NCBI RefSeq assembly: GCF_021283305.1
Contig: NZ_JAJSOK010000056.1
Span: forward strand, 1-50,172
DNA from: Pseudonocardia kujensis
GTDB lineage: Bacteria > Actinomycetota > Actinomycetes > Mycobacteriales > Pseudonocardiaceae
Length of the DNA stretch: 50,172 nucleotides
Direction of reading: 5' to 3'
The notes beneath the pieces are model-generated. The model was given only the letters and a program-made list of their open reading frames with translations, did no database searches and was not told the origin of the DNA. Shown here one piece after another: positions 1 through 7,536 of this stretch (the stretch's first letter is position 1; every line of letters starts with the position of its first letter). The translations under genes and the position numbers were made by a program.

Positions 1-160
1 AGGCCATCCGGCGCTTCCCGGCGATGGTCATCGGCAGCTCCGGACGCTGTCCGCGCAGTTCGGCGAGCCGGGCCTCGAGCGACGCGCGTTCGGCGGTGCC
101 GGGGGCGTAGGTGTGGACCGGCTCGTTCGCCGGCTCGGGCACGACGGTGATCGCGTCCAT
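1..160 (-). CDS. pruA: 1-pyrroline-5-carboxylate dehydrogenase, N-terminal fragment
   Basis: The complement of 158-160 is an ATG that opens a frame running off the left edge; only 53 residues are visible. They read MDAITVVPEPANEPVHTYAP, continue through an acidic and leucine-rich helix, and end with LPMTIAGKRRM. This matches the usual N-terminus of P5C dehydrogenases, where the next residues enter the aldehyde dehydrogenase fold. The enzyme oxidises pyrroline-5-carboxylate/glutamate semialdehyde to glutamate with NAD, the second step of proline breakdown. The gene lies 23 bp downstream of proline dehydrogenase on the same strand, so the two form an operon. The catalytic Cys and Glu lie outside the window. 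The call rests on the N-terminal pattern plus the neighbour. Confidence 0.85.
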   Translation of the reverse strand, partial: MDAITVVPEPANEPVHTYAPGTAERASLEARLAELRGQRPELPMTIAGKRRMA

Positions 161-183
161 GATCGACTCCTCGGTGCGACGGT

Positions 184-1089
184 TCAGCGGCTGACGAGGG
201 CGCGGAGCAGGAAGCCCAGGTTCGCGGGGCGTTCGGCGAGGCGGCGGGCGAAGTAGCGGTACCAGTCGCCGCCGTAGGGGACGTAGACGCGCATGCGGTG
301 CCCGGCGGCCGCGAGCCGGTGCTGCTCGGGGACACGGATGCCGTAGAGCATCTGGAACTCGAAGGTCGCCGGGTCGCGGCCGATGCCCTCGGCGACCGCG
401 ATCAGGTGCGGGTCGTGGGTCGCGATCATCGGATGGCCCGCCCCGTTCATGAGAATGCGCAGGCAGCGCTCGTACGACGCGTCGACCTCGGCCTTCGCGG
501 AGTGGGCGACGGAGGCGGGCTCGGCGTAGGCGCCCTTGACCAGGCGCACCCGCGACCCCTCCCGGGCGAGGTCGGCGCAGTCGGCCTCCGTGCGGCGCAG
601 CGCGGCCTGGACCACGGCCCCCACCCACGGGTGCTCGGCGCGCAGCTTGGCGACCGTCTCCAGCGTGGTGTCGACGGTCGTGTGGTCCTCCATGTCGACG
701 GTGACCGTGGTGCCCGCACGGTCGGCCGCCGCACAGATGGCGGCGGCGTTGTCCAGGGCGAGGGTGCCGGGCAGGGCACCGCCCAGGGCCGAGAGCTTCA
801 CCGACACCTCGGCCCGGTCGGCGAGGCCGTGGGCGGCCAGGCCGTCGAGGGCGGCGACGTACGCGTCGCGGATCGCGACGGCCCGGGCGGCGTCGGTGGT
901 GTCCTCGCCGAGGTGGTCGAGGGTGACGAGCAGACCGTCGGCGGTGAGGTCCGCGGTGGTGGCGAGGGCGGCGTCGAGCGTGTCGCCCGCGACGAAGCGG
1001 TCGACGACGCGGCGCGCGGCGGGCGCCCCGGTCACGAGGCGGCGCACGAGGGGGCGGCGGCTGAGGGCGAGTACGGACGCGCTGAACAC
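184..1089 (-). CDS. Proline dehydrogenase (monofunctional, FAD-dependent)
   Basis: The product oxidises L-proline to pyrroline-5-carboxylate and feeds electrons to the respiratory chain. About 301 residues is the normal size for the stand-alone actinobacterial enzyme. Visible motifs in order are VSVKLSALGG, VDMEDH, RLVKGAYAEP, ATHDPHLI, EFQMLYGIR and VYVPYGGDWYRYFARRL, which line the FAD and substrate sites of the PRODH barrel. The frame stays open further upstream, but I chose the GTG at 1089 because a purine-rich GGAAGGGAGA precedes it and MFSASVLALSRRP is the expected beginning. It is cotranscribed with pruA and divergent from a PucR regulator. Mycobacterial homologues are called pruB. Confidence 0.93.
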   Translation of the reverse strand: MFSASVLALSRRPLVRRLVTGAPAARRVVDRFVAGDTLDAALATTADLTADGLLVTLDHLGEDTTDAARAVAIRDAYVAALDGLAAHGLADRAEVSVKLSALGGALPGTLALDNAAAICAAADRAGTTVTVDMEDHTTVDTTLETVAKLRAEHPWVGAVVQAALRRTEADCADLAREGSRVRLVKGAYAEPASVAHSAKAEVDASYERCLRILMNGAGHPMIATHDPHLIAVAEGIGRDPATFEFQMLYGIRVPEQHRLAAAGHRMRVYVPYGGDWYRYFARRLAERPANLGFLLRALVSR

Positions 1090-1179
1090 GGCAGGTCTCC
1101 CTTCCGGCCTCCGGCGCGGCGGGTGGACCGACGAGCGCCGGTGGGGGACCACGGTAGGGGCTCCGCGCGCCGCGGCCCA

Positions 1180-1193
1180 CGGACGGATGTCCG
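1180..1193. promoter_or_regulatory. Short inverted repeat between the proline operon and its PucR regulator
   Basis: CGGAC, four bases, then GTCCG form a perfect 5-bp dyad in the 137-bp divergent intergenic region. It sits 22 bp upstream of the regulator's -10 box and about 90 bp upstream of the proline dehydrogenase start. PucR-type activators usually bind next to their own gene, so this is a candidate operator by position only. Confidence 0.3.
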
Positions 1194-1214
1194 AGGTTGC
1201 GGCCCGATCGCTCA

Positions 1215-1220
1215 TACACT
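1215..1220 (+). promoter_or_regulatory. -10 box TACACT of a leaderless transcript
   Basis: TACACT fits the actinobacterial TAnnnT -10 box and ends six bases before the ATG at 1227. Transcription would start at or beside the A of the start codon. No ribosome binding site is present upstream of that ATG, which agrees with a leaderless mRNA. Confidence 0.55.
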
Positions 1221-1226
1221 TGTCCG

Positions 1227-2375
1227 ATGGAGCTGCAGGAGCTCGTCGACGAGGTCTCCCGCGTGCTGGGCGAGCCCGTCGTCCTGGAGGACCGGGACTT
1301 CAACCTCGTGTGCTACGGCGCGCACCCGGACGAGCTGGACCCCGTCCGGCAGCGCTCGATCCTGCACCGGCGGTCCGCTCCCGAGGTCCAGGACTGGTTC
1401 GAGCGCTTCGGCATCGCGACCAGCGAGCGGCCGGTGCACACGCCCGCGGACCCGGGTTTCGGCGTCGTCGCGCGGGTCTGCCTGCCGGCCCGGTGGAACG
1501 GCGTGACCTACGGCTACGTCTGGGTGCTCGACGCGGCCGGCCGCCTCGCCGGGCCCGAGGCCGACGAGCGGCTCCATCGCGTCATGCGGCACGCGGCGCG
1601 CGCCGGCACGATCATGGCCGGGCAGGCGCGTACCCGCGAGCACCTCGCCGAACGGGCCCATGACCTGCTGGCCGGCGACCCCGCGACCGCGGAGATCGCG
1701 GCGGTGGAGATCGACCGCCTGGGTGCGCTGGCCCGCGACGTCCCGGTCCGCGCGGTCGCCCTGCACCTCGCCGAGGGCGGCCCGGTGCCCCCGCTCAACC
1801 TGTGGCGGCTGCCCCGCGCGGCCGTCGCGACCGCCGCCGACGACCCCGCCGACCCGACCGTCCTGCTGCTCACCCCCTCGGCCGACGCGGACCACCTCGC
1901 CGAGGCGGCGCGCCGGCTCTACGCCGACCGGCTCGACGGCGTCGATCCCGCCCGGCTGGTCGCCGGGATCGGCGGGGAGCGGGCGGACCTCGTCGGGCTG
2001 CGGGACAGCGTCCGCGAGGCGCGGCTCGCCGCCCGGGTGGCGCACGAGGTCCCGCAGCTGCGCCCGGTCGCGCGGTGGGACGCCCTCGGTCCGTACCGGC
2101 TGCTGGCCTGCGGGCCGCGTCCGGCACTGCGCGAGGGCGCGATCGACCCCGCGGTGCGCCCGCTCTTCGACCACCCGGTGCTCGCCGAGACCGCGGCGAC
2201 CTGGCTCGACCTGGCCGGCAACGCGCAGCGCACCGCCGGGGCGCTCGGCGTGCACCGGCAGACGCTCTACTACCGGCTGGGGCGGATCGCGCAGCTCACG
2301 GGCCTGGACCTGGCCGACGGGCGGGATCGGCTCACGCTCCACCTGGCCGTGACCTTCCGTCCGCTGGTGGGGTGA
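1227..2375 (+). CDS. PucR-family transcriptional regulator, probable regulator of proline catabolism
   Basis: A protein of 382 residues that begins MELQELVDEVSRVLGEPVVLEDRDFNLV, the typical sensory N-terminus of PucR-type regulators (written in two parts it is a GAF-like fold). The C-terminus carries the PucR helix-turn-helix: AATWLDLAGNAQRTAGALGV followed by HRQTLYYRLGRIAQLTGLDL. The frame extends ten codons further upstream, but the ATG at 1227 lies just behind a TACACT -10 box and is the natural start. The gene is divergent from pruA/proline dehydrogenase. PucR-type activators of proline use are known in Bacillus (PutR) and mycobacteria (PruC), so a role as activator responding to proline or P5C is a well-founded inference. 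Confidence 0.88.
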   Translation: MELQELVDEVSRVLGEPVVLEDRDFNLVCYGAHPDELDPVRQRSILHRRSAPEVQDWFERFGIATSERPVHTPADPGFGVVARVCLPARWNGVTYGYVWVLDAAGRLAGPEADERLHRVMRHAARAGTIMAGQARTREHLAERAHDLLAGDPATAEIAAVEIDRLGALARDVPVRAVALHLAEGGPVPPLNLWRLPRAAVATAADDPADPTVLLLTPSADADHLAEAARRLYADRLDGVDPARLVAGIGGERADLVGLRDSVREARLAARVAHEVPQLRPVARWDALGPYRLLACGPRPALREGAIDPAVRPLFDHPVLAETAATWLDLAGNAQRTAGALGVHRQTLYYRLGRIAQLTGLDLADGRDRLTLHLAVTFRPLVG

Positions 2376-2401
2376 GCGACCCGTGGCGCGCGCCGGCGGC
2401 C

Positions 2402-2407
2402 TAGCAT
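2402..2407 (+). promoter_or_regulatory. Candidate -10 box TAGCAT upstream of the first SpoIIE phosphatase gene
   Basis: TAGCAT fits TAnnnT. It predicts a start near 2414 and a leader of about 60-67 nt that contains the GAGGAG ribosome binding site at 2465-2470. No convincing -35 box is visible. Confidence 0.4.
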
Positions 2408-2474
2408 CGCTCGCGGACCGACGAACCCGAGCACCGTTCAGCCCCGTGCGGTCGCGCGACCCCCGAGGAGAGCG

Positions 2475-3821
2475 GTGAGGGTGAGCCCGGACAGGGCCGG
2501 CGTGGACTCGCCGCGCCGCGTCGCGGCCGTGCGCGCCCCGCGGCTGCTCGAGACCGGCCCCGAGGAGGCGTTCAACCGCCTCACCCGACTGGCGGCGATC
2601 CTCCTCGGCACCTCGATGGTGGCCCTGACGGTGGTCGACGACGTGCGGTCCTTCCTCAAGGGCGCGCCGCACCCCGAGGCGATGACCGGCCGGGACGGCA
2701 TCTACGAGGCCCCGGTGTACGACGCCGCCTGCCATGTCGTGATCGACGCCGGGGACGAGATCTGCGCGCCGGACGTGTCCCTGGAGCCCCGGCTGCGGGA
2801 CCTTCCGCAGATCAAGGAGTTCGAGGCCGCGGCCTGGCTCGGCGTGCCGATCCTCGATCCCGACGGGTACGTCGTGGGCAACTTCTGCGCCATGGACCGG
2901 GTGGTCCGGGAGTGGACGGACGAGCACCGCGAGGCCCTGCGCGGGCTGGCCCTCGTGGCCGGTGGCGAGATCGCGCTGCGCCGCGCGCTGGCCGACGCGG
3001 CCCGGGCCACCGCCGAGGCGGAGCGGCACGCGGCGGAGGCCGAGGAGCTGGCGTGGACCCTGCAGGCCAGCCTGCTGCCCCCGCGGCCGCCGCGGCTGCC
3101 CGGCGCGACGATCGGCGCCCGGTTCGAGCCGGGCGGGACCGGCGTCGAGGTGATGGGGGACTTCTGGGACGTCGTGCCGGTCCCGGGCGGCTTCGGCCTG
3201 GTGGTCGGCGACGTGTGCGGCAAGGGCGCCGCGGCCGCCCGGACCACGGCCCTGGCCCGTTCCGCCGTCCGCACGGCCGTTCTCGGCGAGCCGGCCGACG
3301 GCGACGGCGCCGCCGTGCTCCGGACGCTCAACGACGTGCTGCTGGGCTGGTTCTCCGACCCGATCTTCGGCGGCCGCGTCGGCTTCGTGTCGGCGACCTA
3401 CTGCACCTTCCGGCGCCCCGTCGCGGGCGGCGCGTGGCAGGTCGACGTCGCCGGTGCCGGCCACCCGCCGGGCCTGGTGCGGCGCGCGGCGGGCGCCGTG
3501 GAGCACCTGACGGGTGGCGGCATGATCCTCGGACTGACGCCCGGCGCGGTGGTCGGGTCGCAGCGGCTGGAGCTCGGCCCGGGCGACGCCCTCGTGCTCT
3601 ACACCGACGGGGTGACCGAGGCGCACCGCGTCGGCGACCCCGACCAGTTCGACGAGACCGGCCTCGCCGCGGTGCTCGCGGACCTGCCGGCGGGCACCGG
3701 ACCGCAGGACACGGCCGAGGCGCTGGTCGACGCCGCGCGCAGCCGGTCGGACGGCCGGTCGCCGGACGACGCGGGCGTGGTCGTCGTCCGGATCGGGAAC
3801 CCCGACCCCACAGGGCGGTAG
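2475..3821 (+). CDS. GAF domain-containing SpoIIE-type PP2C phosphatase
   Basis: A 448-residue cytoplasmic regulator. Residues of about 25-175 form a GAF domain (FNRLTRLAAILLGTSMVALT through GVPILDPDGYVVGNFCAMD). An Ala/Glu-rich helical linker runs to about 205, and a SpoIIE/RsbU-type PP2C domain fills the rest. The metal-binding acidic motifs are intact: MGDFWD, VVGDVCGKG, LYTDGVTEA and SPDDAGVVVV. Such enzymes dephosphorylate STAS anti-anti-sigma proteins, which then capture the anti-sigma kinase. The start may be GTG 2475 or GTG 2481; the second has better spacing from GAGGAG. A gene carrying both STAS and anti-sigma kinase domains follows 60 bp later, an obvious candidate partner. The ligand sensed by the GAF domain is unknown. 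Confidence 0.9.
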   Translation: MRVSPDRAGVDSPRRVAAVRAPRLLETGPEEAFNRLTRLAAILLGTSMVALTVVDDVRSFLKGAPHPEAMTGRDGIYEAPVYDAACHVVIDAGDEICAPDVSLEPRLRDLPQIKEFEAAAWLGVPILDPDGYVVGNFCAMDRVVREWTDEHREALRGLALVAGGEIALRRALADAARATAEAERHAAEAEELAWTLQASLLPPRPPRLPGATIGARFEPGGTGVEVMGDFWDVVPVPGGFGLVVGDVCGKGAAAARTTALARSAVRTAVLGEPADGDGAAVLRTLNDVLLGWFSDPIFGGRVGFVSATYCTFRRPVAGGAWQVDVAGAGHPPGLVRRAAGAVEHLTGGGMILGLTPGAVVGSQRLELGPGDALVLYTDGVTEAHRVGDPDQFDETGLAAVLADLPAGTGPQDTAEALVDAARSRSDGRSPDDAGVVVVRIGNPDPTGR

Positions 3822-3881
3822 CGCCCGCACCCGGGTGCACGAGTACCGGGGGAGGAGCGAGCGGAAGGGGGACCGGGCGGG

Positions 3882-4640
3882 GTGACCGTTCCCGAGCACG
3901 ACGACGCCTCGTCCCTGCTGCGCGCGGTCACGGCCGCGGCGGGCGGGACGGCCCACGTCCACCTCGTGGGGCGGCTGGCGCCCGAGTCGGCGCCCGACGC
4001 CGTCGCGCACCTGGCGGGCCTCCTGCAGGGCTACGACCGCGTCGTCGTGGACCTCGGCGAGCTGCGGGTCGAGCGGCTCAGCCTGCTCGCCGTCCTGGCC
4101 CGCGCGGCGCGCGACGCCGGCGGCTGGCCGGACGCCCGGCTCGCCCTGGTGGCCCGGGACCCCCAGCTCCGGCACATGCTGCGCGCGGCCGGGGTGGCCG
4201 ACCGGGTCGCCGTCGCGCACGGCCCGGGCCTGGCGGTCGACCGTGCCGAACGCCGCCCCGCCGTCGTCGACGCGACGTGGGTCCTCCCGCCCGAGCAGGA
4301 GATGACGGGCCGCGCGCGGCGGGCGGTGGAGGGGCGGCTCGCGGCGTGGGCGTACCCGGGCGACGCGGAGGACGTCGCGCTCGTCGTCAACGAGCTCGTC
4401 GCCAACGCGGTCGAGCACGCGAGGACGACGTTCACGCTCACCGTGACACTCGACCGCAACGGCCTCCTGATCGCCGTGGGCGACCGTTCACCGCTCCCAC
4501 CCGTCCTCCGGTCGCACGATCCGGGCGCCGCGCGGGGCCGTGGCCTGCAGCTCGTGGAATCGCTGGCCGAGGAGTGGGCCGTGGTCGACCGCGGCGAGGG
4601 CAAGGTCGTGTGGGCCCGGGTCGCGGCCCGCTGGGGCTGA
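3882..4640 (+). CDS. STAS / RsbW-type anti-sigma kinase fusion protein
   Basis: A 252-residue protein that joins two normally antagonistic modules. Residues 22-115 look like a STAS (anti-anti-sigma) domain. Residues 135-250 are a HATPase_c domain of the RsbW/SpoIIAB type, with an N-box ELVANAVEHA (E171, N175, H179) and a glycine box GRGLQLVESLAEEW. Where active STAS proteins carry the phosphorylated Asp-Ser pair, this one reads Arg65-Leu66 (VERLSLLAVL), so the STAS half probably cannot be phosphorylated. It could hold the kinase in one state or act as a scaffold. The GTG at 3882 lies behind a GGAAGGGG ribosome binding site. No sigma factor of the SigB/SigF type is next to it, so the target is unknown. 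Confidence 0.82.
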   Translation: MTVPEHDDASSLLRAVTAAAGGTAHVHLVGRLAPESAPDAVAHLAGLLQGYDRVVVDLGELRVERLSLLAVLARAARDAGGWPDARLALVARDPQLRHMLRAAGVADRVAVAHGPGLAVDRAERRPAVVDATWVLPPEQEMTGRARRAVEGRLAAWAYPGDAEDVALVVNELVANAVEHARTTFTLTVTLDRNGLLIAVGDRSPLPPVLRSHDPGAARGRGLQLVESLAEEWAVVDRGEGKVVWARVAARWG

Positions 4641-4699
4641 GGTGGGAACTCCCCGGGAATTCCGGTCCGTCCACCGCCGTTGCCCCCTGATCGGGCCCT

Positions 4700-4729
4700 T
4701 TGGACACCGCCATCGGGATGCGTGACACT
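4700..4729 (+). promoter_or_regulatory. Candidate promoter of the light/partner-switching operon (TTGGAC-N18-GACACT)
   Basis: TTGGAC at 4700-4705 and GACACT at 4724-4729 are 18 bp apart and lie in the 116-bp gap after the STAS-kinase gene. The predicted start, near 4736, gives a short leader to the GTG at 4757. The hexamer GATCGG occurs three times in the region (at 4689, 4731 and 4740) and could be a binding site. Assigned by eye only. Confidence 0.4.
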
Positions 4730-4756
4730 GATCGGACCCGATCGGAACGGGAAGAG

Positions 4757-6436
4757 GTGAGAAGGGGTCGCCGCGGCGCCCCCGTTTCCGTGACAGAGCC
4801 CGAGCACGCCCCTCGCGGGTCGGTCCTCGAGATCGACACGCGGATCGACACCGCGCCGTACGCGGCCGTGGTGGCGGACGCTGCCGGGATCGTCCAGGCC
4901 CTCAACCGGGCCGCGCGCACCCTGCTGCCGGCCGTGCGCGTCGGCGAGACCCTCACCGCGACCGCGCCGGCATGGCTGGCCGCCTCCCACGCGAACCTCG
5001 CCCACGCCGCCGGCCCCGGACCCGTCGACCAGGGCTGGGTGGAGCGTCGCAGCCTCGAGGGCCATCCCGTCCGGCACGACGACGGCACGGTCACGTGGTG
5101 GCTCGTCGACGACACCGACGCCCGGCTGGCCCGCGAGGCGCTGCGCTCCGAGCAGGCCCGCACGGCGTTCCTGACCGAGGTCTCGACCGCGCTGCTCGGG
5201 TCGCTGAACCTGCAGCGCTGCATGGAGATCACCGTCGGCCTGGCGACCGAGCACCTCGGCGACGCCGCAATGGTGATCGCCCCGGCGGCCCACGGCGGCC
5301 GGTACCCGACCGTGAGCGGCGTCCGCGGCGGTGAGGTCGCGCACGACGTGCTCGACGTCGACGTCGAGGAGGTCCCCGGCCTCCCCGAGGCGCTGCAGGG
5401 CTTCCCGCCGGTGCCCTCGCGCTGGCTCGACCCGATGTCACTACCGGACTGGCTGCGGCCGACCGGTTTCGGCGAGGTCGGCTCGATCGTCGTCACCCCG
5501 CTGCCCGGGCACGGCGTGCCGGCGGGCGCGCTGATCCTGGTGCGCGGCGCGGGGGCCGCGGAGTTCAGCGAGGACGAGGAGGTCGTCGCGCGGCTGTTCG
5601 CCACCCGCGCCGGTGTGGCGATGTCCGCGGCCCGCCTGTACGACCAGCAGGCGTCGATCACCGAGACGCTCATGCGGGACCTGCTGCCGCCCACCGTGCA
5701 CCGGCTCAGCGGTGTGGAGTTCGCGGCCCGCTACCGCCCGTCACAGGACGGCGAGCGGATCGGTGGGGACTTCTACGACGTGCACCCGGCGAGCCGGGAC
5801 GACGAGGAGTCGCTCGTCGTGCTCGGCGACGTCTGCGGCAAGGGCCTCGACGCCGCCGTCCTCACCGGCAAGATCCGCAGCACGCTGCACGCGCTGCTCC
5901 CGCTGGCCGGCGACCACCTGCGGATGCTGAAGCTGCTCAACGGCGCGCTGCTGAACACCCACGACGCGCGGTTCGCCACGCTCGTGCTCGCCTCCGTCGC
6001 CCGGGCGGGTGGCGGCGTGCGGCTGCGCCTCACCTGCGGCGGCCATCCGGCCCCGCTGGTCGTGCGGGCCGACGGGCGCGTCGAGGAGGCCCCCACGCGG
6101 GGCACCCTCATCGGCGCGATGCCCGAGGTCAGGGCCACCACGGCCGAGCTGACGCTCGGCCCGGGCGAGACGTGCCTGATGTACACGGACGGCATCACCG
6201 AGGCGAAGGGCGGCCCCTTCGGCGACGAGCTGTTCGGCGAGCGGCGCCTGCACCGGGCGCTCGGCGAGTGCGCCGGGATGCCGGCCGAGGCCGTCGTCGA
6301 GCGGGTGCAGATGCTGGCGTCGCAGTGGCTCGGGCGCGGCGCGCACGACGACATGGCCGTACTGGCGATCACGGCTCCCCGCGGGCAGCACCTCACCGCC
6401 GTCGGGGGGCACGGCCGAGGCAGGTACACCGCATGA
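4757..6436 (+). CDS. PAS-GAF-SpoIIE PP2C phosphatase
   Basis: About 559 residues. A short PAS-like domain (DTAPYAAVVADAAGIVQALN) is followed by a GAF domain (FLTEVSTALLGSLNLQRCME to about AGVAMSAARLYDQQ) and a full RsbU/SpoIIE phosphatase domain introduced by LMRDLLPPTVHRLSGVEFA. The PP2C metal motifs GGDFYD, VLGDVCGKGLDAA, MYTDGITEA and AHDDMAVLAI are all present. It probably dephosphorylates the STAS protein encoded two genes downstream. The stop overlaps the ATG of the cobalamin protein, so the two are translationally coupled. The start is uncertain: GTG 4757 has a purine-rich stretch (GGAACGGGAAGAG), while GTG 4790 gives a more natural N-terminus (MTEPEHAPRG) but has no ribosome binding site. 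Confidence 0.9.
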   Translation: MRRGRRGAPVSVTEPEHAPRGSVLEIDTRIDTAPYAAVVADAAGIVQALNRAARTLLPAVRVGETLTATAPAWLAASHANLAHAAGPGPVDQGWVERRSLEGHPVRHDDGTVTWWLVDDTDARLAREALRSEQARTAFLTEVSTALLGSLNLQRCMEITVGLATEHLGDAAMVIAPAAHGGRYPTVSGVRGGEVAHDVLDVDVEEVPGLPEALQGFPPVPSRWLDPMSLPDWLRPTGFGEVGSIVVTPLPGHGVPAGALILVRGAGAAEFSEDEEVVARLFATRAGVAMSAARLYDQQASITETLMRDLLPPTVHRLSGVEFAARYRPSQDGERIGGDFYDVHPASRDDEESLVVLGDVCGKGLDAAVLTGKIRSTLHALLPLAGDHLRMLKLLNGALLNTHDARFATLVLASVARAGGGVRLRLTCGGHPAPLVVRADGRVEEAPTRGTLIGAMPEVRATTAELTLGPGETCLMYTDGITEAKGGPFGDELFGERRLHRALGECAGMPAEAVVERVQMLASQWLGRGAHDDMAVLAITAPRGQHLTAVGGHGRGRYTA

Positions 6437-7536
6437 CCGATCCGACGACCCGTACCCCGACCGGGCCCGAGGAGTCCCTCTCGCAGCACGCCCTCCGCCA
6501 GTACGCCGACGCGTTGTGGACCGCCGCGATCGCGGGCGACGAGTACGCGGCCACCGACGCGGTGCTCGACGCGCTCGACGCCGGCGTCGACCCCGAGGCC
6601 GTCCTGCTCGACGTGGTGGGGGCCGTGCAGCGCAAGGTCGGCCTCGAGTGGGCGGCCAACCGGATCAGCGTCGCGCAGGAGCACACCGCGACGGCCATCG
6701 ACGAGCGCGTGATCGGCGCGGTCGGGCACCGGGTGCGCACCGAGCCGCACCTCGGGCGCATCGCCGTCGCCTGTGTCGACGGCGAATGGCACGCCCTGCC
6801 CGCCCGGTTGCTCTCCGAGGTGCTGCGGCTGCGCGGGTTCCGCGTCGACTACCTCGGCGCGCAGGTGCCCGCCCCGCACCTGGTGGAACACCTGCACCGC
6901 ACCGCGCCCGAGGCGGTGGCCCTCTCGGGTTCCCTCGCGACCCGGCTGCCCACCGCCCACGCCACCATCACCGCCTGCCGCGCCACCGGCGTCCCCGTGA
7001 TCGCGGGCGGCGCCGCCTTCGGCCCGGACGGCCGCTTCGCCCGGCTGCTCGGGGCCGAGGCCTGGGCGCCCGACGCCCGCGCCGCCGCCGACCGGCTCGC
7101 CGCGGGCCCGCTGCCCCGGCCGGAGAACAGCACGCAGGCCGTCGACGACCTGCCGCACCTCGCGGACCAGGAGTACACGATGGTCACGCGGACCGCGCCG
7201 CAGCTGGTCAAGGCGATGTACACGGGCCTGGAACGGCGGCTGCCGGTGATGGCGCGCTACACCGACCAGCAGCGCCAGCACACCGCCGAGGACCTCGACC
7301 ACATCGTGCAGTTCCTGGCGACCTCGCTCTACACGGGCGACGACGAGCTGTTCGGCCAGTTCCTCGGCTGGACCGCGACCATCCTGGAGGCCCGCTCGGT
7401 GCCGGCGGCCTTCCTGGTGCCCGCCCTGGAGCTGCTCGGCGAGGAGCTGCGGGACTTCCCGCGGGCCACGGCCCTGTTGGAGGGCGCCCGCGCGCAGCTC
7501 TCGGCCTCCCTCGTCGGCACGAAGGAGCCGGCGTGA
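6433..7536 (+). CDS. Cobalamin-binding protein with CarH-like photoreceptor motif and a C-terminal helical domain
   Basis: A 367-residue protein. Residues 20-95 form the helical B12-cap domain and contain W73-x9-E83-H84 (EWAANRISVAQEHTATA). This W-x9-EH signature distinguishes light-sensing B12 domains of the CarH/LitR type from metabolic ones. Residues 106-225 form the Rossmann B12 domain: E118-W-H120-x2-P123 in place of E/DxHxxG, with H120 as the likely lower cobalt ligand, then SGSL (165-168) and AGG (191-193). There is no MerR DNA-binding domain. The C-terminus (250-360) is an all-helical region of unknown family (HIVQFLATSLYTGDDELF, then FLGWTATILEARSVP). ATGA coupling to the phosphatase upstream and GTGA coupling to the STAS gene downstream argue that it feeds light or cobalamin state into partner switching. 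Confidence 0.87.
   Translation: MTDPTTRTPTGPEESLSQHALRQYADALWTAAIAGDEYAATDAVLDALDAGVDPEAVLLDVVGAVQRKVGLEWAANRISVAQEHTATAIDERVIGAVGHRVRTEPHLGRIAVACVDGEWHALPARLLSEVLRLRGFRVDYLGAQVPAPHLVEHLHRTAPEAVALSGSLATRLPTAHATITACRATGVPVIAGGAAFGPDGRFARLLGAEAWAPDARAAADRLAAGPLPRPENSTQAVDDLPHLADQEYTMVTRTAPQLVKAMYTGLERRLPVMARYTDQQRQHTAEDLDHIVQFLATSLYTGDDELFGQFLGWTATILEARSVPAAFLVPALELLGEELRDFPRATALLEGARAQLSASLVGTKEPA

Noticed and set aside
1212..4418. A 1068-codon open frame on the minus strand across the PucR and phosphatase genes
   Set aside because: It is antisense to three clear genes, has no domain, and is rich in Arg/Gly/Pro/His. Long shadow frames are expected at this GC content.
6433..7536. The B12 protein as methionine synthase, a corrinoid methyltransferase or a mutase subunit
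   Set aside because: There is no substrate barrel or partner subunit, the W-x9-EH motif is that of photoreceptors, and the neighbours are all partner-switching proteins.
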